Below, piece after piece: positions 42,837 through 56,766 of a stretch of 64,000 nt of DNA. The first letter of the stretch is position 1. Each line of letters starts with the position of its first letter. Source of the DNA: a bacterium (GTDB lineage: Bacteria; Myxococcota_A; Bradymonadia; UBA7976; UBA1532); assembly GCA_030427205.1 (NCBI GenBank), contig JAUHXC010000004.1:186001-250000 (forward strand), read 5' to 3'. Made by a program: the position numbers and the translations under genes. The notes beneath the pieces were generated by a model, which saw only the letters and a list, made by a program, of their open reading frames with translations, was not told where the DNA came from and did not search any database.

Positions 42837-43619
42837 ATGAGCGAGCACGACGATCACATCATGACCCGAAGCGCGACCCGCCGCATCGCGGTGGGCGACG
42901 GCGAACTGCATGTGGAGATCTGCGGCGAGGGCGAGCCGCTGCTCTTGCTGCACGGCTTCACCGGCTGCGGCCGCGACTGGCAGCACGCCGGCCGGGCGGC
43001 GCTGCAGCCGGGGCATCGCCTGATCGTGCCCGACGCCCGCTGTCACGGGCTGAGCGGCGATCCCGGCGGCGGGTTCGACCACCGCGCCTGCGCCCGCGAC
43101 GCGCTGGCGGTGCTCGACGCCCTGGGCGTCGAACGCTGCCGGGCCATCGGGCTGAGTCTGGGCGGCAATACGCTGCTGCACATGGCGACGATGCAGCCGG
43201 CCCGTATCGCGGCGATGGTGGTGGTCAGCGCGACGCCGCGCTTCCCCGATCAGGCCCGGGCGATCATGCGGATGACCGACGTCGATCACCTGCCGGCGGC
43301 CGAGCGCGCGCGCATGGCGGCGACCCATCCCGGCGGGGCGGCGCAGATCGCGGCGCTGCTCGACATCCAGCGCGGCTTCGCCGAGAGCCATGACGACCTG
43401 TGCTTCACCGCCGAGACGCTGGGCGCGATCAGCGCGCGCACGCTGGTGGTCTACGGCGACCGTGATCCGCTGTATCCGGTCGAGCTGGGCGTCGAGCTGC
43501 ACCGGGGCATCGCCGGATCTGCGCTGTGGGTGGTGCCCGGCGGCGGGCATGTGCCGGTCTTCGTCGAGCGGGCGCCCGGGTTCGTCGCCGAGGCCCGGCG
43601 GTTCTTGTCGGGGGCGTGA
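42837..43619 (+). CDS. Alpha/beta hydrolase
   Basis: 260 residues. It is a classic alpha/beta hydrolase: oxyanion 'LLLLHGFTGCGRDW' (about 36-49), nucleophile Ser in 'AIGLSLGGNTLLH' (about 106), acid Asp in 'VYGDRDPLYP' (about 207) and His in 'VPGGGHVPVF' (about 236). The length and 'RLIVPDARCHGLSG' resemble the 3-oxoadipate enol-lactonase and arylesterase branch, but the substrate is not predictable. ATG 42837 lies in a 233-bp region upstream shared with the divergent VWA gene. No operon partner within 180 bp downstream. Confidence 0.82.
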   Translation: MSEHDDHIMTRSATRRIAVGDGELHVEICGEGEPLLLLHGFTGCGRDWQHAGRAALQPGHRLIVPDARCHGLSGDPGGGFDHRACARDALAVLDALGVERCRAIGLSLGGNTLLHMATMQPARIAAMVVVSATPRFPDQARAIMRMTDVDHLPAAERARMAATHPGGAAQIAALLDIQRGFAESHDDLCFTAETLGAISARTLVVYGDRDPLYPVELGVELHRGIAGSALWVVPGGGHVPVFVERAPGFVAEARRFLSGA

Positions 43620-43802
43620 CGCCGAGGTGCGCGGACCCCGAGGCGGATCGCGCGGCGATCGCGGCCTCGCTCGACGGGCGTGGTCGGCCAAGGCGCGGCG
43701 GCTCGATACGCAGGGCAGAGACATCGACGGCGCGGACTGATAGATCCGAAGCAGGGTCGCCGGCGGTGCGCCGCGCCCGCCCCGCCTGCGGAGGACCGAC
43801 CG

Positions 43803-45053
43803 ATGCTCATGTCAGCGCGCATCTGCGCCGTCTGCGCCACCTGTGCCCTGTCTGCGACGCTGCTGTCGGCCTGCGGCGGCGCGCCTGCGCCGACGCCGCC
43901 GGCGGACGAACCGTCTGCGGTGGGCGAGGCGCCGGGTCAGGCGCGCGCCGCGGCGAAGCCGAGCCCCGATCCGAAGATGAAGGCCGCCGATCGCGGGGCG
44001 TATCGCGCGGCCCTGCGCGACGGTCGCGCGGCCCATCGGTCGGGTGATCTTCCCGCGGCCATCGCGGCGTTCGATCGGGCGTTGGCGCTGTTCGCCGATG
44101 ACCCGCGGGCGCTCAACGAGCGCGGCTGGGCGCGCTATAAGGGCGGTGATCTGCAGGGCGCCGAGGCCGATACCCGCCAGGCGCTGGCGCGCACGGTCGA
44201 TCGGCGGCTCATCGGCGCGTCCTGGTACAACCTGGGGCGCATCTTCGAGGACCGCGAGCAGGCGGCCGAGGCGGCCGATGCGTATCGCCGCTCGCTGGCG
44301 GCTCGGCCCAACGCCATCGTGCAGGCGCGGCTGGAGACGCTGGAGCAGAACGACCAGGCGTCGATGGCCGCGGTCGCGCTGGCCGGGCCGTTCGCCGACG
44401 ACGCGGCCCTCTGCGCCCATCTGAAGACCGCGGCCGACGTCGAGCACGCCGCCTGCCTGCCGCCGGCGGGGCCGCCGATCGCCGGCGCGCCTTTCGGCGC
44501 CCGCTTCGCGCGCACGTTCATCCCGCTGTGGGACGAAGCGCCGCCCGATCCGGAGGGGCCGGGCAGCGATCTGTGGCATCTGGTGCTCGACGTGCCCGCC
44601 GGGCGCTTCGTATTGCTCGACGTCGCTTCGACGTACAACCCCGGCGCGTTCGGCATCTACGAGCACGTCGAGTTCGCCGGGCCGTCGACCCGCACGCTGG
44701 CCGATGGGCGCACGCTGGCGTGGCTCGCGGTCGATCACAACCGCGGCGACTCGGACATGGGCCTCAACGAGGTCGAAGAGTGGAACGAGCAGTACGTGCT
44801 CGTCTGCGGGGTCGGCCCGAGCGGCGTGCCGGCCTGTCTGGGTCCGCTGCATACCCGCCGGGCGGGCAGCCGCTCGATCTTGTTCGAGGACGAGGAGGAG
44901 GCGCCGGGCGTCGAGCACGACCTGTGGTCCCACGCGGCGAACTTCAGCGTCGAGCTGCTCGCAGACGGCGCCGTGCAGGTGAAGCCGGACGGCGCGTTGG
45001 CGAGAGACGCCGATACGGCCCATGTCGGCGTGCATCGGCTGGTCTTTCCTTGA
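43803..45053 (+). CDS. TPR-containing lipoprotein
   Basis: 416 residues. The N-terminus is a lipoprotein signal with lipobox 'LLSAC' (Cys22). About three tetratricopeptide repeats (about 60-180: 'AHRSGDLPAAIAAFDRALAL', 'ARYKGGDLQGAEADTRQAL', 'EDREQAAEAADAYRRSLA') are followed by a beta-rich domain ('LWHLVLDVPAGRFVLLDV', 'EEWNEQYVLVCG') that I do not recognise. TPR lipoproteins usually act as assembly or scaffold factors in the periplasm. ATG 43803 has GGAGGA just upstream. Its stop overlaps a TTG start of the next gene (TTGA, 45050-45053), so the two are probably coupled. Confidence 0.75.
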   Translation: MLMSARICAVCATCALSATLLSACGGAPAPTPPADEPSAVGEAPGQARAAAKPSPDPKMKAADRGAYRAALRDGRAAHRSGDLPAAIAAFDRALALFADDPRALNERGWARYKGGDLQGAEADTRQALARTVDRRLIGASWYNLGRIFEDREQAAEAADAYRRSLAARPNAIVQARLETLEQNDQASMAAVALAGPFADDAALCAHLKTAADVEHAACLPPAGPPIAGAPFGARFARTFIPLWDEAPPDPEGPGSDLWHLVLDVPAGRFVLLDVASTYNPGAFGIYEHVEFAGPSTRTLADGRTLAWLAVDHNRGDSDMGLNEVEEWNEQYVLVCGVGPSGVPACLGPLHTRRAGSRSILFEDEEEAPGVEHDLWSHAANFSVELLADGAVQVKPDGALARDADTAHVGVHRLVFP

Positions 45054-46075
45054 GGGCTGCCGTCGTACGCCGGGCAGCGCGGCGCGTATTGCTGGCGGCG
45101 TGCTGTCTGGGGTGGGTCGGCTGTGGGGTCGAGCCGCTGCCCGCAGACGGCGTGGACGGCGGCGTCGAAGCCGGGCTGGAGGACGGGCCGGAGGGCGGGG
45201 TCGACGGGCAGCGGGTGGGTGATGGCGGCGCGCCCGATGGCGGCGCGCCCGACAGCGGCGCCCCGGCCGACGTCGTGCGACCGCTGGTGCTCGGCCATCG
45301 CGGCGCCGGGTGGAATCGCGCCGGCAACCCGTACCCCGAGAACTCGATGCTGGCGGTGCGCGCGGCGCTGGAGATGGGCGCCGACGGCGTCGAGATCGAT
45401 CTGGTCAAGACCGCCGATGACGTCTTCGTGCTGCGCCACGACGATCACATGTCGGTGCGCAGCCTGGACGACGGGCGCCCGCGCACGAGCTGTGGCGGGC
45501 AGATCACCCGCAAGACCTGGGCCGAGCTGGACGGGTGCGAGGCGTTGTCCCACGCCGAGGATGGCTTCGAGGCGCCGTTGGATCGGGTCGAAGCCCTGCT
45601 GGCCGAGCCGGGCGTCGGCCTCATCGTGCTCGACGTGAAGAACGATGGCTTCGAGATCGAAGGCCCGCGCTCGGTCGCGCTGCTCGCCGAGCTGATCGCC
45701 GACGCCGACGCTGCGGATCGGGTCGTCTTGATGCTCTACTCGGCCGCGGCGATCGCGGTCGGCGTCGAGGCCGGGCTGCGCACATGCCTGAAGCGGCACG
45801 CGGCGAACGGCGCGACCGTGCACGAGATGACCGCCGCGGTCGTCGAGACCGACGCCTGGGGGTCGTGCGCCAACGCCACGCTGGTCGACGGGCCGTTCAT
45901 GGACAGCCTGCGCGGCGCGGGGCTGGGCCAGATCACGTACCTGCAGATCGACGACGCCGGCGATCGCTTCGACGCCGCCTTCGGCGAGCTGGCCGACGTC
46001 GGCGCCGATGGGGTGATCACCGGCCTGATCACCGAGGCCCGCCGGGTGCGGGCGGCCCGCCTGCAGAGCCGCTGA
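45050..46075 (+). CDS. Glycerophosphodiester phosphodiesterase lipoprotein
   Basis: 341 residues from TTG 45050. It has a lipobox-like 'WVGCG' (Cys near 25) and an Asp/Gly-rich linker (about 35-75), then a GDPD TIM barrel: 'LGHRGAGWNRAG' and 'PENSMLAVRAALEMGADGVEIDL', 'RHDDHMS', with His, Arg, Glu and the metal-binding Glu/Asp pair and second His all present. It hydrolyses glycerophosphodiesters to glycerol-3-phosphate plus alcohol, here probably on the periplasmic side, in lipid or phosphate recycling. The start is uncertain: no ATG or GTG fits before the signal peptide, and the TTG overlaps the stop of the TPR lipoprotein gene. Confidence 0.82.
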   Translation: MRAAVVRRAARRVLLAACCLGWVGCGVEPLPADGVDGGVEAGLEDGPEGGVDGQRVGDGGAPDGGAPDSGAPADVVRPLVLGHRGAGWNRAGNPYPENSMLAVRAALEMGADGVEIDLVKTADDVFVLRHDDHMSVRSLDDGRPRTSCGGQITRKTWAELDGCEALSHAEDGFEAPLDRVEALLAEPGVGLIVLDVKNDGFEIEGPRSVALLAELIADADAADRVVLMLYSAAAIAVGVEAGLRTCLKRHAANGATVHEMTAAVVETDAWGSCANATLVDGPFMDSLRGAGLGQITYLQIDDAGDRFDAAFGELADVGADGVITGLITEARRVRAARLQSR

Positions 46076-46169
46076 GCGTGCTGCGGCAGGACGCGCCGAT
46101 CGCCCATCGAGACCTTGCGGCGCGCGGCGCGCCGCCGGGATGATGGGGCTCAACCCGATCGGAGCGAGC

Positions 46170-49748
<3,579 letters not shown>

Positions 49749-49773
49749 TCGCGCGATCTCGCCCGCGTCGGGA

Positions 49774-50259
49774 TCACTCGGCCGCGGGCTGCACGTAGGC
49801 CGGCGTGCCCCACAGCGGCACCGTCGACATGCTGTGCTTGAAGCTGCCCTTGGTCTCTTTGGTGCTGTAGGCCAGATAGATCAGCGTCTGGTTCTTCTGG
49901 TCGTAGATCCGGCGCACCTTGAGGGTCTTGAGCAGGATGCTCTTCGACTTGCGGAAGACCACCTCGCCGTCCTTGGAGGTGTCGATGCCTTCGAGCATCG
50001 CGGCGGTGATCGCCCCGGTCTGGCGGCAGGCGATGCTCGAGTCGGACGGATCGGCGACGTCGAGATCGGCCTCGATGCTCGAGACGTGACAGGTGACCCC
50101 CGGGATGTCGGGGTCGGGCAGGCTGTCGATCTTGATGTCCTTGGTGGTCAGGACGCCCAACGAGACGTCGCCGACCTCGTTGCTGTTGCAGGCGGTCAGC
50201 GCCAGTGCGAAGGCCGACCCACAGAGCAGCGCGCGTACGGCGGAGCGGGCGATGGGCAT
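49774..50259 (-). CDS. creA: CreA family protein
   Basis: 161 residues, a lipoprotein by its N-terminus ('LALTAC', Cys24). It matches CreA of enterics throughout: 'DPDIPGVTCHVSSIEADL', 'SDSSIACRQTGAI', 'VFRKSKSILLKTLKVRRIYD' and 'QTLIYLAYSTKETKGSFKHS' with 'VPLWG' following. CreA is a small periplasmic protein of unknown function named from the cre locus. Two conserved Cys could form a disulfide. It lies just upstream of the YtfJ gene's end on the same strand (about 60 bp), so the two envelope proteins may be co-expressed. Confidence 0.9.
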   Translation of the reverse strand: MPIARSAVRALLCGSAFALALTACNSNEVGDVSLGVLTTKDIKIDSLPDPDIPGVTCHVSSIEADLDVADPSDSSIACRQTGAITAAMLEGIDTSKDGEVVFRKSKSILLKTLKVRRIYDQKNQTLIYLAYSTKETKGSFKHSMSTVPLWGTPAYVQPAAE

Positions 50260-50318
50260 GGCAGGGCTCCCGGGTGTGCGGTGGGGGCAGGGGACTCACG
50301 GCGCCGATGACGGCGTCC

Positions 50319-50897
50319 TCAGGGCATCTTGGCCAGCGCCGCGTCGACCGCCGCGCCGATCGCCTTGGCCGTCGCGGCGGTGAATGGCCCGCGGGCCATG
50401 TGGGTGATGGCGCCGGTGTGGTCGATGACCATGATCGCCATGCCCTCCTTCATGCCGCCCCACAGCCGCAGCCCCTTGCCCTCTTCGTCGACGACGTGGA
50501 TCACCGTGGGCACCTCGTGCAGGTGGTCTTCGAACTTGCCTCGGGCGAAGCCGCAGGTGCCGAAGACGCAGTCGTCGAGGTTCATGACGTTGACCGGCTT
50601 GTACTTCGCAGACGGCTTGCGGGTCCGCATCTCGACCTTGAGCGCGTCGCCCATCTTCTGGGCGCCCTTGCGGCCGGCCATGTAGGTGATGAGGTAGACC
50701 CGCCCCGGCGCGAGGTGCTTCGCCGAGTCGAACCGGGTGTACTTGACGTCGTCGTCACCGACGCGGCTCATCAGACCCTCGTCCTCGCCGCTCAGGATCA
50801 GGCGGGGCAGCGTGTCGCCGACCGAGGGACCGGCGAGCGCGGGCAGCGACAGCACGGTGGCGAGGGAGACGGTGAACGCGAAGAGCATCGAGCGCAT
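50319..50897 (-). CDS. YtfJ-like periplasmic protein
   Basis: 192 residues with a signal peptide ('LSLPALAGPSVGD'). It corresponds to the YtfJ family, thioredoxin-fold periplasmic proteins of unknown role: 'VYLITYMAGRKGAQKMGDAL', 'NLDDCVFGTCGF', 'HEVPTVIHVVDEEGKGLRLWGG' and 'IMVIDHTGAIT'. The two Cys are not in a CxxC, so classical disulfide exchange is unlikely. ATG 50897 has GGAGG upstream. It shares a 186-bp upstream region with the divergent thymidine kinase gene and precedes creA on the same strand. Confidence 0.82.
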   Translation of the reverse strand: MRSMLFAFTVSLATVLSLPALAGPSVGDTLPRLILSGEDEGLMSRVGDDDVKYTRFDSAKHLAPGRVYLITYMAGRKGAQKMGDALKVEMRTRKPSAKYKPVNVMNLDDCVFGTCGFARGKFEDHLHEVPTVIHVVDEEGKGLRLWGGMKEGMAIMVIDHTGAITHMARGPFTAATAKAIGAAVDAALAKMP

Positions 50898-51083
50898 GGG
50901 GTGTCCTCCAGAGTGTATTCGACGGCGTGTCGTCGACGATACGCGACGCGCCCGACGGGCACCAACCCGCGACATGCAACGCGCGAGGGAAAACGCGGCA
51001 GAGAGGGGCACGATCCGCAGTCGGGATCGTGTAAGGTCCACCCGTCGCATATCCCGCCGTACGTGTCAGGAGGAGGAGCAGAG

Positions 51084-51653
51084 GTGCCGCACAACCCTCG
51101 TGGACAGGTCGAGGTCATCTGCGGGTGCATGTTCTCGGGCAAGTCCGAAGAGCTGATCCGCCGCCTGCGCCGGGCCGAGATCGCCCGCATGACCGTCAGG
51201 GTCTTCAAGCCCGCCATCGACGATCGCTACGGCGCCAAGGCCGTCGTCAGCCACCTGCGCGACGAGTTCCCCTGTACGCCCGTCGAGAACGCGCGGCAGA
51301 TCGTCGACCTGTGTGGCGGCTGCGATCTGGTGGGCATCGACGAGGTCCAGTTCATGGGGCCCGAGATCGTCAAGGTGGTCGACGACCTCGCCCGTCGCGG
51401 CAAGCGGGTCATCGTCGCCGGGCTCGACCTCGACGCCTTCGAAGAGCCCTTCGGGCCGATGGCCGAGCTGCTCGTCCGGGCGGACTACGTCACCAAGCTG
51501 CACGCGGTGTGCGTCGTCTGTGGCGAGGACGCCACCCGCAGCTATCGCAAGTCGGGCACGACCGGGCAGGTCGAGGTCGGCTCGGATCAGTACGAGGCCC
51601 GCTGCCGCGGCTGCTACCACCACGGGCCCGAGGCCGCCGTCGCGGTCGCCTGA
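51084..51653 (+). CDS. tdk: Thymidine kinase (type II)
   Basis: 189 residues from GTG 51084, behind a strong AGGAGGAGGA (51069-51078). It phosphorylates thymidine to dTMP in the salvage pathway. Motifs: P-loop 'GCMFSGKSEE' (14-23), 'GIDEVQF' (84-90) with the catalytic Glu and Mg-binding Asp region, the substrate 'FGPMAELLVRADYVTKL' lasso segment, and four zinc Cys ('CVVC' and 'CRGC'). Length and zinc knuckles fit the cellular TK1/bacterial type II family. It is a single gene, divergent from ytfJ-like and convergent with the dehydrogenase pair. Confidence 0.95.
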   Translation: MPHNPRGQVEVICGCMFSGKSEELIRRLRRAEIARMTVRVFKPAIDDRYGAKAVVSHLRDEFPCTPVENARQIVDLCGGCDLVGIDEVQFMGPEIVKVVDDLARRGKRVIVAGLDLDAFEEPFGPMAELLVRADYVTKLHAVCVVCGEDATRSYRKSGTTGQVEVGSDQYEARCRGCYHHGPEAAVAVA

Positions 51654-51776
51654 AGCCTGCGGCACAGTCGGGGCCGGTCGCTGGGATTCCCGGAGCCGGC
51701 CCGACCTCTCCGATCAGCCGGCTCCGGCGAATGGCTGTCGACGCCGACGGACGGGCGGCCGCCGGTCGGGCACGGT

Positions 51777-52769
51777 TCAGTCGTCCAGAGCCCCGGTGAT
51801 GGCGGCCACCATCTCGGAGGTCTTCGCCGAGCCGCCCAGATCGGCGGTGAGGTGCTCGCTGGCGGTCAGCACCGCCTCGACGGCCCGGGCGAGCCGATCG
51901 GCGGGCTGGTGCTGGCCGATATGGCGCAGCAGGTGGATGGCGGGCATGAGCATCGGCAGCGGGTTGGCGACGTCCTTGCCCATCAGCTGCGGGACCCGGC
52001 CGTGGATGGCCTCGAAGACGACGCTGTCGTCGCCCATGTCCATGCCCCACACCGCGCTGATGCCGCCCACCAGCCCGGCGCCCAGGTCGCTGATGATGTC
52101 GCCGTAGAGGTTGCCGCAGACCAGCACGTCGAACTGCATCGGCCACTGCACCAGCTGCATGCAGGTATTGTCGACGATCAGCCCGCGGGTCTCGATGTCG
52201 GGGTAGTCGGCGGAGATCTCCTTGCCCACCTTCAAGAACAGCCCGTCGGACTGCTTCATGATGTTGGCCTTGTGGATGATCGCCAGCTTGCGGCGGCCGT
52301 TGGCCCGGGCGTAGCGGTAGGCGAAGCGGAAGATGCGCTCGGTCGCCGCGCGGGTGACCACCTTGATCGACTCGACGACGCCCGGGTGCACCTCGTGCTC
52401 CAGGCCGGCGTAGACGTCTTCGGTGTTCTCGCGGATGACCACCATGTCCAGGGCCGGATAGCGGCTCTTCAGCCCGGGCAGCGAGCGCACGTGGCGCACG
52501 CCGGCGTAGAGGTCGAGCGCCTTGCGCAGGGCCACCGACGGGCTCTGGCGACCCTCGGGGGTGACGAACGGGGCCTTGAGGGCCACCCCGTTGCGCTTGA
52601 TCGACTCGAGGCAGTCGCCGCAGATCGGCGTATCGTCCCCCGAGACCTTCGAGACCCACTCCCACTCGATCTCGCCGCCGGCGGCGGCCACCAGCTCGGT
52701 GATCGGGCCGGCGAGGTCGCGGCCGATGAGGTCGCCGGGCATCAGGGTGACGGTGCGTGCGGCCTTCAT
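51777..52769 (-). CDS. Isocitrate/isopropylmalate dehydrogenase family protein, second of a coupled pair
   Basis: 330 residues. It is an NAD-type beta-decarboxylating dehydrogenase: 'PGDLIGRDLAGP' at the N-terminus, 'ALRKALDLYAGVRHVRS' for substrate Arg residues, 'IRENTEDVYAGLEHE' with the catalytic Tyr, 'IHKANIMKQSDGLFL' with the catalytic Lys, and 'LYGDIISDLGAGL' with the metal Asp. In the substrate loop, the Asn of the SxN motif found in its partner is Ser here ('SPSVALRK'), so binding may differ. Its ATG overlaps the partner's stop (ATGA, 52766-52769). It could be a second subunit of a heteromeric NAD-isocitrate dehydrogenase, or a paralogue with another substrate. Confidence 0.85.
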   Translation of the reverse strand: MKAARTVTLMPGDLIGRDLAGPITELVAAAGGEIEWEWVSKVSGDDTPICGDCLESIKRNGVALKAPFVTPEGRQSPSVALRKALDLYAGVRHVRSLPGLKSRYPALDMVVIRENTEDVYAGLEHEVHPGVVESIKVVTRAATERIFRFAYRYARANGRRKLAIIHKANIMKQSDGLFLKVGKEISADYPDIETRGLIVDNTCMQLVQWPMQFDVLVCGNLYGDIISDLGAGLVGGISAVWGMDMGDDSVVFEAIHGRVPQLMGKDVANPLPMLMPAIHLLRHIGQHQPADRLARAVEAVLTASEHLTADLGGSAKTSEMVAAITGALDD

Positions 52770-53788
52770 TCGGCCACCTCCTCGGGGCTCGGCATCGCGG
52801 CGATGATCGCGTCGGTGATCTCGGTGGTCGAGGCGCTGCCGCCCATGTCGCCGGTGCGCACCTCGCCGGCCACCAGGACCCGCTCGATGCCCAGCTCGAT
52901 GCGCCGCGCGGCGACGCGCTCGCCGATGTGGCGCAGCATCATCGCCGCCGAGATGGTCAGGGCGATGGGGTTGGCCTTGTTCTGGCCGGCGATGTCCGGC
53001 GCCGAGCCGTGCACCGCTTCGAAGACGGCCACCTCGTCGCCGATGTTGGCGCCCGGCGCGACCCCCAGGCCGCCGGTGAGGCCCGAGCAGAGGTCACTCA
53101 TGATGTCGCCGTAGAGGTTCTCCATCAGCAGCACGTCGTATTGGTGGGGGTCGAGCACGATCTGCATCGCCACCTTGTCGATCGGCTGCTCTTCGTAGGT
53201 GATGAAGGGGTAGTTCTTCGCCACCTCGCGGCACGAGTCGAGGAAGAGGCCGTCGCTGAGCTTCATCACCGACGCCTTGTGCACCGCGGTGATCTTCGAG
53301 CGGCCCGTCCAGCGGGCGTACTCGAAGGCGTACTTGGCGATGCGCCGGCTGGCGTCGGCGGTGATGATCTTCAGCGCCTCGACGACGCCCGGCACCACCT
53401 CGTGCTCGCGGCCGGCGTAGAGGCCCTCGGTATTCTCGCGGAAGACGACCAGATCGACGTCGTCGTGGCGGGTCTTGAGGCCCTTCCACGAGCGCACGGG
53501 GCGCAGGCTGACGTATGTCTCCAGCGCCTTGCGCAGGCCGACGTTGACGCTGCGGAAGCCCTTGCCCACCGGGGTGGTGATCGGGCCCTTGAGGGCGACC
53601 TTGTTCTTGCGGACCGAGTCCAGGGTCGACTCGGGCAGGGTCTCCATGCCGGCCTCGACGGCGTCGATGCCGGCCAGGCAGCGCTCCCACTCGATCTCGA
53701 CGCCCGTCGCTTCGACGATGCGCACGGCGGCCCCGCTCACCTCGGGACCGATACCGTCCCCGGGCAAGAGGGTGATGGTGTACTTCAT
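52766..53788 (-). CDS. NAD-dependent isocitrate dehydrogenase-like, first of a coupled pair
   Basis: 340 residues with the complete catalytic set: 'LLPGDGIGPEV', 'SVNVGLRKALETYVSLRPVRS' (substrate Ser, Asn and two Arg), 'RENTEGLYAGREHEV' (catalytic Tyr), 'HKASVMKLSDGLFL' (catalytic Lys) and 'LYGDIMSDL' (metal Asp). The 'EHEVVPGVVEALKI' stretch and 'NIGDEVAVFEAVHGSAPDIAG' fit NAD-isocitrate dehydrogenase rather than LeuB. It would oxidatively decarboxylate isocitrate to 2-oxoglutarate in the TCA cycle. ATG 53788 is the start. It overlaps the second dehydrogenase gene by 4 bp; such paired genes recall the heteromeric NAD-IDH of mitochondria. Confidence 0.87.
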   Translation of the reverse strand: MKYTITLLPGDGIGPEVSGAAVRIVEATGVEIEWERCLAGIDAVEAGMETLPESTLDSVRKNKVALKGPITTPVGKGFRSVNVGLRKALETYVSLRPVRSWKGLKTRHDDVDLVVFRENTEGLYAGREHEVVPGVVEALKIITADASRRIAKYAFEYARWTGRSKITAVHKASVMKLSDGLFLDSCREVAKNYPFITYEEQPIDKVAMQIVLDPHQYDVLLMENLYGDIMSDLCSGLTGGLGVAPGANIGDEVAVFEAVHGSAPDIAGQNKANPIALTISAAMMLRHIGERVAARRIELGIERVLVAGEVRTGDMGGSASTTEITDAIIAAMPSPEEVAE

Positions 53789-53846
53789 GCGGTGATTGTC
53801 CTCCGTGGTCGGCTCGCCGCGGTGATACGGCGAAACCGCACGCGGA

Positions 53847-54362
53847 TCAAGCCCGCGCTGCCGCGATCGTCGGCGGGCGCAACGCCCGTTCGAGGCAGAG
53901 ATAGCGCTGCCCGTTGGGATAGCGCCCGTCGCCCCGCGGGCGATGCACGAAACCCTGCGAGACGAAGAGCGCGCGGGCCGCGGCGTTGTCGGCGGCGACC
54001 TCGAGCCGCATGCGATCGGCGGCGTCGATCAGCGCGGCTTCGGTGGCGGCGAGCTCGAGCGCCGCGTCGAGCAGCAGCCGGGCGATGCCTCGGCGACGCA
54101 GGGCCGGCTCGACGGCGATGGCCACCAGATCGGCGATGGGCTGCAGGTCGAGTTCGCCGCGCACGAAGGCCTGCATGACGTAGCCCACCGGCCCCCGCTC
54201 GGGCTCGACGGCCAGCGTCGTGCGCACGCCGGGGTGGTCGAACCAGCCGCCGAGGATGGCGCGGTAGTCGCCGAGGTGGCCGAAGCTCTGCGCCGAGAGG
54301 TCGAGCACGAAGCCGCGATCGGCGGGCGTGGCGAGGCGGAGTTGCAGCGATGACGGGTCCAC
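53847..54362 (-). CDS. GNAT-family N-acetyltransferase (RimI-like)
   Basis: 171 residues. It has the GNAT core: an N-terminal 'LQLRLATPADRGFVLDLSAQSF' strand-helix, the central 'DLVAIAVEPALRRRGIARLLLDAALELA' with the RxxGIA acetyl-CoA pyrophosphate loop (about 90-95), and the C-terminal 'LEVAADNAAARALFVSQGFVHR', which is the RimI-type 'N-x-x-A-x-x-F/Y-x-x-x-GF' ending. It transfers acetyl from acetyl-CoA to an amine, possibly a ribosomal or protein N-terminus. It lies about 60 bp upstream of the isocitrate dehydrogenase start on the same strand and is divergent from a small unknown gene. Confidence 0.87.
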   Translation of the reverse strand: MDPSSLQLRLATPADRGFVLDLSAQSFGHLGDYRAILGGWFDHPGVRTTLAVEPERGPVGYVMQAFVRGELDLQPIADLVAIAVEPALRRRGIARLLLDAALELAATEAALIDAADRMRLEVAADNAAARALFVSQGFVHRPRGDGRYPNGQRYLCLERALRPPTIAAARA

Positions 54363-54470
54363 GGGGGGCGTCTAGCGCGAGCCCGCACTTCGGGTCAAGT
54401 GGGCGTCAGCGGTGCGCCCGGCCGCCACAGGCGCTACGATGCCCGCGCCGATACCCGCCGAGGAGGAGAG

Positions 54471-54896
54471 ATGCGCATTCTCGAAGGTCACCTGTCGCTG
54501 TCGTTCCAGGGAGAGCAGATCCGCTGCCCGATCGCCGGCGTGCGCGATACCGCCGGCGAGGTGGAGATCGCCGTCGCCACGCCGTTCGGCCTGCGCCGGG
54601 TGATCGTCAAGCTCGACGCCGAGCGGCGCTTGATCGAGGCCCATACCTTCGCCTTCGACTACGAGACCGGCGCGGTGTCCAAGTTCGAGCAGGAGATCGT
54701 CGGCGGGCCGGTCAGCGCCGATCAGCGACGATTCGCCGGCACCATCAGCGGCGGCGGCCTCGAAGGGCGGTGGGAGGTCGTCGAGCACCCCAAGGGCGAG
54801 GACGAGGCCGACGAGGCGGCCGCCGCGTTCGGCATCGCCGCGCGGGTGCCCTCCGAGGTCAACCCGGCCCCCGAGAAGCCCGAGAGCGGCGCCTGA
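54471..54896 (+). CDS. Small conserved-looking protein of unknown function
   Basis: 141 residues from ATG 54471 behind AGGAGGAGAG (54461-54470), a strong translation signal. No signal peptide or TM helix is seen. It is beta-rich ('LSLSFQGEQIRCPIAG', 'AEVEIAVATPFGLRRVIVKL', 'EAHTFAFDYETGAVSKFEQE') with an acidic, Glu/Ala-rich tail (about 105-141). I do not recognise the family. It converges with the kinase gene at 54904, only 7 bp away, and is divergent from the GNAT gene with about 108 bp between starts. Confidence 0.6.
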   Translation: MRILEGHLSLSFQGEQIRCPIAGVRDTAGEVEIAVATPFGLRRVIVKLDAERRLIEAHTFAFDYETGAVSKFEQEIVGGPVSADQRRFAGTISGGGLEGRWEVVEHPKGEDEADEAAAAFGIAARVPSEVNPAPEKPESGA

Positions 54897-54903
54897 CGGC
54901 GGC

Positions 54904-56766
<1,863 letters not shown>

